Source: Oleiagrimonas sp. C23AA (GTDB lineage Bacteria > Pseudomonadota > Gammaproteobacteria > Xanthomonadales > Rhodanobacteraceae). Taken from it: 64,000 bases of DNA. Shown here piece after piece: positions 56,385 through 64,000 of the stretch. A program made the position numbers and the translations under genes. Under the pieces are notes generated by a model. The model saw only the letters and a program-made list of their open reading frames with translations, had not been told where the DNA came from and searched no databases. Position 1 is the first letter of the stretch; the number at the start of each line of letters is the position of its first letter. The DNA is taken from the NCBI RefSeq assembly GCF_011759385.1, contig NZ_JAARLY010000006.1, positions 124,001-188,000 of the forward strand, read 5' to 3'.

Positions 56385-57623
56385 TCAGGCCTGATCATGT
56401 GAATTTCCAAGCGCATCGTCGATGGCCGGATGGGCGGCGGCATGGCGGCGGGCGGCGTTGGATATTTCACACGACACCCGGTTGCGGCCCTCCAGCTTGG
56501 CGGTATACAGCGCCATGTCGGCACGCTCGATGATGCGGGTCAGTTCCCGGTCCCCTGGTTCCATCTCGGCCACGCCGATCGATACCGAAATGGGCAGCTG
56601 GCGCTCGTGCAGGGGCACCGGCGTGCGCGCCACCACGGCGCGTACGCGTTCGGCCGAGGCCATCGCCTCGTGCAAGGTGGTGTCCGGCAGCAGCACCAGA
56701 AACTCCTCGCCACCGACGCGACCGAAAATATCCTCGGCGCGCAACGCCTGGCGCATGTAGCGTACGCTTTCGACCAGCACCTGGTCACCGCCGCCATGGC
56801 CAAAGGCAGCGTTGATGCGCTTGAAGTGATCCACATCGATCATCATCACCGCGAAACTGCGGCCATGGCGCAGCGCACTGGCAAACAATGGACGGCCCAG
56901 CTCGAGTAGGGCCAGGCGGTTGTAGACATCGGTCAGCGGGTCGATGCGCGCCAGGCGGGCCAGGCGCTGTTCCACCGATTCGGCATACAGCATGAAGAAC
57001 GCGAGCGAGGCGAACACGGGCTCGATGCTGGCATAGACGATGCCCGCCGTATTGCCCGGGGTGCTCACCATCAACGCCGTGGGCGCGTGGTGTGAAAAAG
57101 CCAGCTCACCCAGCCGCCAGAGCGTGGTGATGGCGCTTCCCAGCAGCACCAGAATCATCACCCGTTGCGCGCTTGAGCCGCCGCGACGCAGTGCATGCCG
57201 CATGGGCCACAGCAGCATGCCGGCGTAGAACAGCGTGGGCAGCAGCGCCAGCGCGACCCGCGCGCCGTATATCGGATCGGCCACCGCGAACCAGGTCAGC
57301 GCCAGCCAGGACACCAGCGCCAGTGCCGAGCACAGTATCGTGTGCGACGGCCGCGCGAGGATCAGGCGCATCGCGCGCACCGTCAGCACATACGAGGCCA
57401 GCAGCAGACCGTTGGCCAGGACAATGCTGAGCCAGCCGCTTATATGGCCGCGTCCGGCCGCCATCACCCATGCCGCGGCCTGCAGCAGCAGCACCATGCC
57501 CCAAAGTTTCAGGCCACGGCCGGCGACGCCGGTGTAGCGGCGCGTCGCCAGCACCACCACGGGCGCCATGACCAGCGCCTGCAGGGCGCCGAGCGCGGCC
57601 ACGGTGCCCAGGTCCATTAACAT
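56385..57623 (-). CDS. Membrane diguanylate cyclase (GGDEF)
   Basis: A 412-residue protein with about seven membrane segments in residues 1-215 acting as a sensor, followed by the GGDEF domain (ARLARIDPLTDVYNRLAL; MMIDVDHFKRINAAFGHGGGD; the active-site loop GRVGGEEFLVLLP; SIGVAE). The GGEEF signature is intact, so it should make cyclic di-GMP from two GTP. No EAL domain is present. An inhibitory RxxD site four residues upstream of the GGEEF is not obvious. It is followed at once by the EF-hand gene. Confidence 0.93.
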   Translation of the reverse strand: MLMDLGTVAALGALQALVMAPVVVLATRRYTGVAGRGLKLWGMVLLLQAAAWVMAAGRGHISGWLSIVLANGLLLASYVLTVRAMRLILARPSHTILCSALALVSWLALTWFAVADPIYGARVALALLPTLFYAGMLLWPMRHALRRGGSSAQRVMILVLLGSAITTLWRLGELAFSHHAPTALMVSTPGNTAGIVYASIEPVFASLAFFMLYAESVEQRLARLARIDPLTDVYNRLALLELGRPLFASALRHGRSFAVMMIDVDHFKRINAAFGHGGGDQVLVESVRYMRQALRAEDIFGRVGGEEFLVLLPDTTLHEAMASAERVRAVVARTPVPLHERQLPISVSIGVAEMEPGDRELTRIIERADMALYTAKLEGRNRVSCEISNAARRHAAAHPAIDDALGNSHDQA

Positions 57624-57665
57624 CAGTGGGCCATTCCGTGCGCGGGAGTCATGCGTAATGTGGAC

Positions 57666-58268
57666 TCAGTGGCGCCCGTCGATATCGATGAAGCGCAGGA
57701 ACTCGGCGCGGGTGCGGGCATCGTCGCGGAACGCGCCCAGCATCTGGCTGGTGACCATCGACACGCCGCGCTTGTGCACGCCACGGGTGGTCATGCATTC
57801 ATGGCTGGCGTCGATGACCACGGCCACGCCGCGTGGTTGCAGGGTGTCGTTGATGCAACCGGCAATCTGCGCGGTGAGCTTTTCCTGCACCTGGAAGCGA
57901 CGGGCGAAGCCATCGACCACGCGCGCCAGCTTGCTGATGCCGACCACCTTGTTGTTGGGCAGGTAACCGACATGCGCGCGGCCAATGATCGGCGCCATGT
58001 GGTGCTCGCAGTGGCTTTCGAACTCGATGCCGCGCAGCACCACCATCTCGTCGTAGCCTTCCACTTCCTCGAAGGTGCGACGCAGGTATTCACCCGGATC
58101 GACGGCGTAGCCGGAGAACCAGTCGGCATAGGCCTTGGCCACGCGCTTGGGGGTATCGAGCAGGCCCTCGCGGCTCGGATCATCACCGGCCCAGCGCAGC
58201 AGCGTGCGCACGGCTTCCTCGGCCTGTTCACGGGTGACGGTGGCGGCGGGGTTGGACGAATCGCTCAT
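57666..58268 (-). CDS. folE: GTP cyclohydrolase I
   Basis: The 200-residue enzyme converts GTP to 7,8-dihydroneopterin triphosphate, the first step of folate and pterin synthesis. The zinc-ligand Cys and His lie in [14 protein letters not shown], the second Cys in [12 protein letters not shown], and the substrate region in [30 protein letters not shown] (residues ~105-134). Length and N-terminal helix ([15 protein letters not shown]) match bacterial FolE. It is separate from the GGDEF gene by 42 nt on the same strand and may be its upstream operon neighbour. Confidence 0.97.
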   Translation of the reverse strand: MSDSSNPAATVTREQAEEAVRTLLRWAGDDPSREGLLDTPKRVAKAYADWFSGYAVDPGEYLRRTFEEVEGYDEMVVLRGIEFESHCEHHMAPIIGRAHVGYLPNNKVVGISKLARVVDGFARRFQVQEKLTAQIAGCINDTLQPRGVAVVIDASHECMTTRGVHKRGVSMVTSQMLGAFRDDARTRAEFLRFIDIDGRH

Positions 58269-58310
58269 GGGACATCCTTCATAACGTCACCGCCCATTGT
58301 AGCCGGTTGA

Positions 58311-58330
58311 CCACGCTCCTAGGAGCGTGG
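58311..58330. repeat. Perfect 20-bp palindrome upstream of folE
   Basis: CCACGCTCCTAGGAGCGTGG lies 42 nt upstream of the folE start. It may be a REP-like element or a half of the hairpin family built on GGAGCGTGG, or it may act as the terminator for the rmuC transcript arriving from the right. The rest of 58269-58470 shows nothing else. Confidence 0.6.
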
Positions 58331-58470
58331 GAGGCACAATCCAGGCGGCCGCCCTGCCGACGGCGCGATCCATGTTTGCGCCGTGCCTTGCCTCTTGGCG
58401 ACGGCCAATCGTCGCGACGCCGTCCTCATGCAGCCCAGTTTTTGACCGGGTGGCTCTGTCGTCCAGGCGC

Positions 58471-59907
58471 TCAGGACGCTTCGTCGTCGGTGTCCGGTGT
58501 GGCGTCATCCAGCGCCTGGCCCAGCAGGTTGGAGGCATCATCGCCCGACAGTGATTCCACGCCGCGCAGCTTGCGCTCGATGGCGCGTGTGCGTACCCCG
58601 GCCGAGTCGATGGAGTTGCGCACCGTGTCCAGCTGCTTGCGGGTTTTCTCCAGCACGGTGCCGAACTTGCCGAACTCGGTCTTGACCGCGCCCAGCAGCT
58701 CCCAGACCTCGCTGGAGCGCTTTTCGATGGCCAGCGTGCGAAAGCCCATCTGCAAGCTGTTGAGCAAGGCATTGAGCGTGGTCGGGCCGGCCAGGGTGAC
58801 GCGGTGTTCGCGTTGCAGCAGTTCGAACAGGCCGGGGCGGCGGATCACTTCCGCGTACAGGCCTTCGGTGGGCAGGAACAGGATGGCGAAATCGGTGGTG
58901 TGCGGCGGCGCCACGTACTTGCCGCGGATGGTCTTGGCCTCGTCGCGGATACGTCGCTCCAGCGCCAGCGCGGCGGCGCCGGCGGCCTCGGCATCGGCCG
59001 CTTCCTGCGCATCCAGTAGGCGCTCGTAATCCTCGCGCGGGAATTTGGCGTCGATGGGGAGCCAGACCTGACTGTCACGGTCGGCGCCGGGCAGGCGGAT
59101 GGCGAACTCCACGCGCTCGGCGGAGCCTGGCACGGTGGCCACGTTGGCGGCGTATTGCTCGGCCACCAGCACCTGTTCCAGCAGGGCGCCCAGCTGTACT
59201 TCGCCGAAGGTGCCGCGCGTCTTGACGTTGGTCAGCACGCGCTTGAGATCGCCCACGCCGGTGGCCAGGCTCTGCATTTCACCCAGCCCGCGCTGCACCG
59301 CTTCCAGGCGCTCGGAGACCAGCTTGAACGACTGACCCAGGCGGGTTTCCAGGGTCGATTGCAGCTTCTCGTCGACGGTGGCGCGCATCTTCTCCAGCTG
59401 CTGCGCGTTGTCGGCCTGCAGCGCCTTGAGCTGGGCCTCCAGCGTGCCGCGCACTTCGGCCATGCGCTTTTCGTTGTGCTCACTGAGCGTGCCCAGGCGC
59501 TGCTGCAGCATCTCGCCGAACTGGCTGAGCGAGGCGCGGCTGTCCTCGCGGCCCTTGCGCGCATCCTCGGTGAGGCCGCCGCGCAGGGTTTCCAGGCCGC
59601 GATCGGTGCGTTCGGTCAGCTGCGCCAGGCGCTGGCCGAAGCCATCGATGCGTTCGCGCTGCTGCGCACCCATCGCATCCATCTGCTGCTGCACGTGGCC
59701 GCGAAACTGTTCGAAGGCCTGCGCCAGTTCGCCGCGACCGGCGCGCTGCTCGTCGCGCAACGTGCGCTCCAGACGCTCGTTGCTCTCGCGAAGATTTGCC
59801 AGCTGCGACGCCAGCGCGTCGTCCTTCTTCGGCCGCAACAAGGCGACCAGTTGCAGCAGCAGGCAGGTGGCGACCAGGGCGATCAGCACAATGACGGCGG
59901 TGGACAT
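58471..59907 (-). CDS. rmuC: DNA recombination protein RmuC
   Basis: A 478-residue protein thought to limit rearrangements at inverted repeats. N-terminal membrane anchor (STAVIVLIALVATCLLLQLVALL), coiled coil of ~170 residues, then the RmuC nuclease-like domain: TRGTFGEVQLGALLEQVL near residue 230, the catalytic-looking WLPIDAKFPREDYERL near 285, and KTIRGKYVAPPHTTDFAILFLPTEGLY near 330. The C-terminal acidic tail (DDATPDTDDEAS) is usual. It stands alone, with 60 nt to the divergent-free lipoprotein gene upstream. Confidence 0.95.
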   Translation of the reverse strand: MSTAVIVLIALVATCLLLQLVALLRPKKDDALASQLANLRESNERLERTLRDEQRAGRGELAQAFEQFRGHVQQQMDAMGAQQRERIDGFGQRLAQLTERTDRGLETLRGGLTEDARKGREDSRASLSQFGEMLQQRLGTLSEHNEKRMAEVRGTLEAQLKALQADNAQQLEKMRATVDEKLQSTLETRLGQSFKLVSERLEAVQRGLGEMQSLATGVGDLKRVLTNVKTRGTFGEVQLGALLEQVLVAEQYAANVATVPGSAERVEFAIRLPGADRDSQVWLPIDAKFPREDYERLLDAQEAADAEAAGAAALALERRIRDEAKTIRGKYVAPPHTTDFAILFLPTEGLYAEVIRRPGLFELLQREHRVTLAGPTTLNALLNSLQMGFRTLAIEKRSSEVWELLGAVKTEFGKFGTVLEKTRKQLDTVRNSIDSAGVRTRAIERKLRGVESLSGDDASNLLGQALDDATPDTDDEAS

Positions 59908-59969
59908 GCAAGGCTCCGGATGAATCTGGCCGCACAGTGTACGCCGCCGTGGTCTCAGATCATGCGCCG

Positions 59970-60968
59970 TCAGTGCGTGTGGCTGCTAAACAGGTCCGCG
60001 GGGTAGTGCAGATGCAGCACCGCACGATCGGCGTTGCCCGACGGGGGCGCATAGTCCATTGCCGTACAACCACCGGCCTGCTGGCGCTTGGCAGCCAACG
60101 CTGTCTCGGCCAGCAGTTGTTTGGCCAGGCGATCGCCAGATGCCTTGGTGTCATGGGCCGGCAAGGCCATGGCGATGGTCCAGCCATCGGTGCTGACGCC
60201 GCCATTCAAATCCGGCGGCATCGGCTGGCCGGGCTTCAGTGTCAGGATGCGCTTGTCGCGGCCACAGGTGCCGACACTTACCCATTGCAGCGCCGGCAGC
60301 ACCTGCGTCAGGAGAGGCTGCACGAAGCTGTCGATGGACTGGCCGGCGGTGCTTTTGCCGTCGATGCGCACCTTGACGAAATACAGGTGATGCATGAACA
60401 GCAGCATGCGCGAACGGAAGGTCTGGCCGTCGCGTGACAGCGTCAGCGTGACCTCGCGGCCGGGCCAGTCGATGCCGTCGAGGTGGACGGGCGTCACCGC
60501 GCCAACATCGACGTGATCATAAAGCCCGGCCTTGACGAACAGGTGGCTGGCATCGACGAAGTGCTGCATGCCGCGACCCAGCACGGCGTCGGCGTCGCCA
60601 TCGGCCAGCGGGTAGATGTAGATATCGGCATAGCCCAGCTGGTCATGTTCCCTGTAGCCATAGCGAAGCTGCACGCCACCCAGCACTTCCGGCTTCACCT
60701 GGCGGCCGTTCAAGGTGTCTGCCTGCTGATAGTTGTGCGTGGAAAGCAGGTGGTAGGGGCCCACCTGCCGCGGCGCCATGATATAGGTGTCCTCGATGGC
60801 GCCGGTGAGTGTCTTCGACTTGGTGGTATCGGAGCGGCCGGACGCGGAGGACATGGATGGCGCGCCTGGCGAGGCGGCGTGCGGCCGGGTAGGCGGCTGG
60901 CTGGCGCAGGCGGCCAACAGCAGCGAGAGCGCCGTGGCCAATGCCGTGCACCATTCCTTCCCTGGCAT
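59970..60968 (-). CDS. Uncharacterised lipoprotein
   Basis: A 332-residue protein with a lipoprotein signal (MPGKEWCTALATALSLLLAACAS; lipobox LAAC). After a Ser/Pro-rich linker the mature part is beta-rich (VKPEVLGGVQLRYGYREHDQ; DIYIYPLADGD; MLLFMHHLYFVKVRIDGK). AGGA lies about 8 nt before the ATG. No known domain was recognised. The residue Asp at +2 that would keep it in the inner membrane is absent (CAS), so an outer-membrane location is likely by the Lol rule. Confidence 0.78.
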   Translation of the reverse strand: MPGKEWCTALATALSLLLAACASQPPTRPHAASPGAPSMSSASGRSDTTKSKTLTGAIEDTYIMAPRQVGPYHLLSTHNYQQADTLNGRQVKPEVLGGVQLRYGYREHDQLGYADIYIYPLADGDADAVLGRGMQHFVDASHLFVKAGLYDHVDVGAVTPVHLDGIDWPGREVTLTLSRDGQTFRSRMLLFMHHLYFVKVRIDGKSTAGQSIDSFVQPLLTQVLPALQWVSVGTCGRDKRILTLKPGQPMPPDLNGGVSTDGWTIAMALPAHDTKASGDRLAKQLLAETALAAKRQQAGGCTAMDYAPPSGNADRAVLHLHYPADLFSSHTH

Positions 60969-61071
60969 GATTTTTTCCTGTGAAGCTGAACATTCAGCTG
61001 AGCGTGACAGTGACTCTAGCGCAGTGCCCGCGCATGATGAAGCGTCTCAAGTACGCCACAAGGAGACATGC

Positions 61072-62259
61072 ATGGAACACGCCTACGATTATGTGATTGT
61101 CGGCGCCGGCATGAGCGCCGATGCCGCCATCAAGGCCATCCGTGAGGGCGCGCCCGAGGCCAGCATCGCGTTGATCGGTGACGAGCGCGAGGCACCCTAT
61201 CAGCGTCCGCCGCTCAGCAAGGATCTGTGGAACGGCGACACCGACGATGCCGACATCATGCTCGAGACCGAGCGCCAGGACGTGGACATGTATCTGGATC
61301 GCAGCGTGAAGCTGGTCGATCGTGCCGCGCACGGCCTACGCGACAGCGAAGGCGATCTGTTCCGTTACAAGCGCCTGCTGATTGCCACCGGCGCCGAGCC
61401 CAACCAGCTGCCGATCGAAAGCGACCGTGTGGTGCACTTTCGCACGCATGACGACTACCGCCGCCTGCGCGAACTGGCTACCGAAGGCCAACACGTGGCC
61501 GTGGTCGGCGGCGGCTTCATCGGCTGCGAACTGGCCGCCTCGCTGGCCGGCAATGGCGTCAAGGTGAGCTGGCTGTTTCCGGGCGAAGGCCCCGGCGCGG
61601 GGCGTTTCCCTGAGGGCTTGTCGGAGTTTCTCACCGGCTATTACCGCGAGCGCGGTGTCCAAGTGATGCCGGGCTCGCGCGTCAGTGGCGGCAAGGAAAC
61701 CGACCATGGCGTCGAGCTGACGCTGGAGGATGAGCGCACGCTTGCCGTCGATGCAGTGGTGGCTGGGCTGGGTGTGACGCCGCGCACCGAGCTGGCCGAG
61801 GCGGCCGGGCTTCGCGTCGACGATGGCATCGTCGTCGATGCGCGTCTGCGCACGCAGGACCCGGACATCTGGGCGGCCGGCGATGTGGCCAGTTTCCATG
61901 CCATGGATCTGGGCCGTCGCATCCGTGTCGAGCACGAGAACGCCGCGGTCAGCATGGGCGCCCACGCCGGACGCGCCATGCGCGGTGAGGATGCCGCCTA
62001 CACCGAGCTGCCGTTCTTCTATTCGGACCTGTTCGATCTGGGCTACGAGGCCGTCGGTGTGCTCGATACCGGCCTGGAGGTGGTCGAGGACTGGGCCGAG
62101 CCTTATCAGAAGGGCGTGGTGTATTACCTGGAGCGCGGCCGCGTGCGTGGCGTGCTGCTGTGGAACGTGTGGGAGAAGGTGGATGCCGCCCGCCAGCTGA
62201 TCGCCATGCCCGGTCCGTTCGACGCCAAATCGCTGAAAGGGCGTATCGACAAGGGTTGA
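61072..62259 (+). CDS. NAD(P)/FAD-dependent oxidoreductase (AIF/ferredoxin reductase-like)
   Basis: A 395-residue pyridine-nucleotide-disulfide-type flavoprotein. The FAD dinucleotide fold is YDYVIVGAGMSADAAIKAI at residue ~5 (GxGxxA variant), the NAD(P) fold VAVVGGGFIGCELAASL at ~145, and the second FAD motif PDIWAAGDVASF near 265. The C-terminal domain (PYQKGVVYYLERGRVRGVLLWNVW) matches the apoptosis-inducing-factor/rubredoxin-reductase branch, not class I thioredoxin reductases; the redox partner is unknown. AGGAG lies 6 nt before ATG 61072. Confidence 0.9.
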   Translation: MEHAYDYVIVGAGMSADAAIKAIREGAPEASIALIGDEREAPYQRPPLSKDLWNGDTDDADIMLETERQDVDMYLDRSVKLVDRAAHGLRDSEGDLFRYKRLLIATGAEPNQLPIESDRVVHFRTHDDYRRLRELATEGQHVAVVGGGFIGCELAASLAGNGVKVSWLFPGEGPGAGRFPEGLSEFLTGYYRERGVQVMPGSRVSGGKETDHGVELTLEDERTLAVDAVVAGLGVTPRTELAEAAGLRVDDGIVVDARLRTQDPDIWAAGDVASFHAMDLGRRIRVEHENAAVSMGAHAGRAMRGEDAAYTELPFFYSDLFDLGYEAVGVLDTGLEVVEDWAEPYQKGVVYYLERGRVRGVLLWNVWEKVDAARQLIAMPGPFDAKSLKGRIDKG

Positions 62260-62278
62260 GTGTTTGCCGTCGCGTCGA

Positions 62279-63328
62279 TCAAGGCTGCGACGCGGCGGCC
62301 TTCTCGCGCATGGCTTTCAGGAAGGCCAGCGCGCGGCGCTCACGCTGGCGCGGATAGCGCGTGCTGCGTACATCCACCAGCGCGTGCAGGGTGCCATCCT
62401 GCCAGCCCTCGAACACATCCGGATGAATATAGGATTTGCGGCACACGGCCGGCGTGTTGCCCAGCATTTCGGCCACGCGTTTCACCGCCGCGGCTATGGC
62501 GCGCTTGGCCGCATGCTCGGTGAACGGTTCCGGTAGCGGCGTGCGCGCCAGTTCCACCACTGCGCGCACGGTGCCGCCGAAGGTACGAAAGTCCTTGGCC
62601 GAGAACGGTTCACCCATCACCTGGTGCAGGTAATCGTTGACCTGGCCGGAGTCGACCGGCTGGCGTGCGCCGGCGTCATCCTGGTACTGGAACAGGCGCT
62701 GCCCGGGAAGACGTCGCAGGCGCTTGATCAGCCGGCGCAGACGCGCATCGTCCAGCGCCACCTCGCGGCTTTGCCCGCTCTTGCCACGAAAATGCAGATA
62801 CAGGCGGCCGTGGCGCACCTGCACATGGCGATTGCGCAGCGTGGTGGCGCCAAAGGCGCCGTTGTCGCGCGCGTACGCTTCGTTGCCAATGCGGATCAGC
62901 GTTTCATCCAGCACCGCCAGGATCAGCGCCAATACCTTGTCGCGTGGCAGGCCGGGTTGTTTCAGGTCGCGGATCAGACGCCGGCGCAGCCGCGGCAGCG
63001 CCTGGCCAAATTCCACCACGCGGGTGAACTTGTCGCGTTCGCGCAGGCGTTGCCAGTGCGGGTGATAGCGGTACTGCTTGCGCTGGCGGGCATCCCGGCC
63101 GGTGGCCTGCAGGTGCCCGCGCGCGTCGTCGCAGATCCACACCTGCTCGTACGCCGGCGGGATGGCCAGGTCGCGGATGCGCGCCAGGGTTTCCTCATCG
63201 CGCACCGCATGGCCCGCGTCATGGCGGTAGGCAAAGCCTTTGCCGTGACGGCGCCGGCGGATACCCGGATCGGTGTCGCACACGTGAATCAGGTCGATCG
63301 GATCGGCGCTGCGGTCAGCGTTGGCCAT
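62279..63328 (-). CDS. DNA topoisomerase IB (poxvirus-like)
   Basis: A 349-residue enzyme that relaxes supercoils through a 3'-phosphotyrosyl link. The N-terminal domain starts IDLIHVCDTDPGIRRRRHGKGFAY. Catalytic residues of the C-terminal domain are visible: Arg in TTLRNRHVQVRHGRLYLHFRGKSG region (residues ~180-205, with the Lys), Arg in SAKDFRTFGGTV, and the nucleophile Tyr in CRKSYIHPDVFEGW near residue 310. Such bacterial enzymes are spread across proteobacteria. It converges with the oxidoreductase gene, 19 nt between stops. Confidence 0.93.
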   Translation of the reverse strand: MANADRSADPIDLIHVCDTDPGIRRRRHGKGFAYRHDAGHAVRDEETLARIRDLAIPPAYEQVWICDDARGHLQATGRDARQRKQYRYHPHWQRLRERDKFTRVVEFGQALPRLRRRLIRDLKQPGLPRDKVLALILAVLDETLIRIGNEAYARDNGAFGATTLRNRHVQVRHGRLYLHFRGKSGQSREVALDDARLRRLIKRLRRLPGQRLFQYQDDAGARQPVDSGQVNDYLHQVMGEPFSAKDFRTFGGTVRAVVELARTPLPEPFTEHAAKRAIAAAVKRVAEMLGNTPAVCRKSYIHPDVFEGWQDGTLHALVDVRSTRYPRQRERRALAFLKAMREKAAASQP

Positions 63329-63436
63329 GGACGCGGCTCGGATGCATGGAACTCATCCGCGCAGTGTGCGAATCGGCTGCGAATGCCTCGTGAAGCCTGA
63401 GCGCTGGTGCGTGCCGGCGTTCAGCCGACGGTGGCC

Positions 63437-64000
63437 TCAGCTGACGCGGCAGAACACGGCTTTCAGGTAGCGTCCTTCCGGCACGCTGGCCATCACCGGG
63501 TGATCCGGACCGGCAGACTGGCTTTCCAGAATCTGCACATCGCGGCCGGCCGACAGGCCCACCCGGCGCAACATTTCATGGAAATCCGAGGTGCTGACCA
63601 GACCGGTGCACGAGCACGATAGCAGCAGGCCGCCGGGTGCCAGTGCGTCCAGCGCCAGCCGGTTCATGGCGAAGTATTTCTTCAGCGCCTGGGTCACCTG
63701 GCGGCGATCGCGGGTGAGCTTGGGCGGGTCGAGCACGATGGCGTCGAATTGTTCGCCACGCTCGATGGCCGCGCGCAGCCAATCGAACATGTCGGCCGCC
63801 TCGAAACGGACCTGGACACCATTGGCCTCGGCATTGGCCTGGGCCACTTCCAGAATGGCCGGATCGGCATCCACACCGATCGCCGAGGCGGCGCCGGCGG
63901 CCATGGCGTGCACGGCGAAACCGCCGGCGTTGCAGCACAGGTCGAGCACGCGACGGCCGCGTGCCAGCTCGGCAAAGCGGCGCCGGTTGTCGCGTTGATC
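63437..64000 (-). CDS. 23S rRNA (cytosine-5-)-methyltransferase, RlmI-like (3' part only)
   Basis: The gene enters from the right edge; the visible 187 codons start DQRDNRRRFAELARG. The SAM-binding motif I is VLDLCCNAGGFAVHA, followed by GVDADPAILEVAQANAEANG, the DPPK catalytic motif in IVLDPPKLTR, and LLSCSCTG with the Cys of m5C enzymes. This is the RlmI/YccW pattern (m5C1962 in E. coli). The N-terminal PUA domain lies outside the window. Confidence 0.88.
   Translation of the reverse strand, partial: DQRDNRRRFAELARGRRVLDLCCNAGGFAVHAMAAGAASAIGVDADPAILEVAQANAEANGVQVRFEAADMFDWLRAAIERGEQFDAIVLDPPKLTRDRRQVTQALKKYFAMNRLALDALAPGGLLLSCSCTGLVSTSDFHEMLRRVGLSAGRDVQILESQSAGPDHPVMASVPEGRYLKAVFCRVS

Overview
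The window looks like chromosomal DNA of a gammaproteobacterium of the order Xanthomonadales (Lysobacterales), most probably Rhodanobacteraceae (Rhodanobacter/Dyella-like). The base composition is GC-rich. The type II secretion genes run in the gspL-M-N-D order familiar from xanthomonad Xps clusters, the isocitrate dehydrogenase is monomeric, and intergenic spaces carry GC-rich palindromic repeats typical of this order. The genus is inference; no rRNA or tRNA gene was recognised.

Layout. 0-2.6 kb: a leftward cas3 with no other cas gene in view, followed by a small single-pass membrane protein ORF. 2.8-12.96 kb: housekeeping and metabolism (monomeric icd, secreted GH3 glycosidase plus the broken 3' end of a second copy, aldo/keto reductase, NYN-domain protein, lipoprotein methyltransferase, rluE-tatD), with two clusters of REP-like palindromes. 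12.96-14.06 kb: a non-coding block of long repeats, two direct and one inverted. 14.06-29.6 kb: hrpB, an M28 peptidase, gspLMND, a Skp-like chaperone, a 2OG-Fe dioxygenase, two Crp/Fnr regulators, an ABC-2 exporter and a ferredoxin-NADP reductase.

30.6-43.9 kb is a defence island with less GC-biased codon use than its flanks. It contains a giant STAND NTPase with an N-terminal Cap4/DUF4297-like nuclease domain (Avs-like), whose 3' end is split by a complete IS3-family (IS407-group-like) element with 16-bp inverted repeats and a 4-bp target duplication; a leftward pair encoding a RusA-like resolvase and a restriction-endonuclease-like protein; a Gabija-like OLD-TOPRIM nuclease/UvrD helicase operon; and an XRE regulator.

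44.3-54.5 kb carries a complete isopeptidase-type lasso peptide locus. A TonB-dependent receptor and a secreted S9 isopeptidase are transcribed rightwards. They converge on the leftward biosynthetic operon: precursor A (46 aa), a strong intrinsic terminator/attenuator, leader peptidase B (RRE plus transglutaminase-like domain), and asparagine-synthetase-like cyclase C. The predicted core, GLSGITENFGAVPMEGISDA, can only close a Gly1-Glu7 ring. A GntR-family gene lies about 2.4 kb behind the precursor, with an unknown two-gene membrane/soluble pair and an unknown protein between them.

54.6-64 kb returns to core functions: an MFS exporter, an EF-hand protein with a GGDEF cyclase, folE, rmuC, a lipoprotein, an FAD oxidoreductase, topoisomerase IB, and the 3' part of an RlmI-type rRNA methyltransferase running off the right edge.
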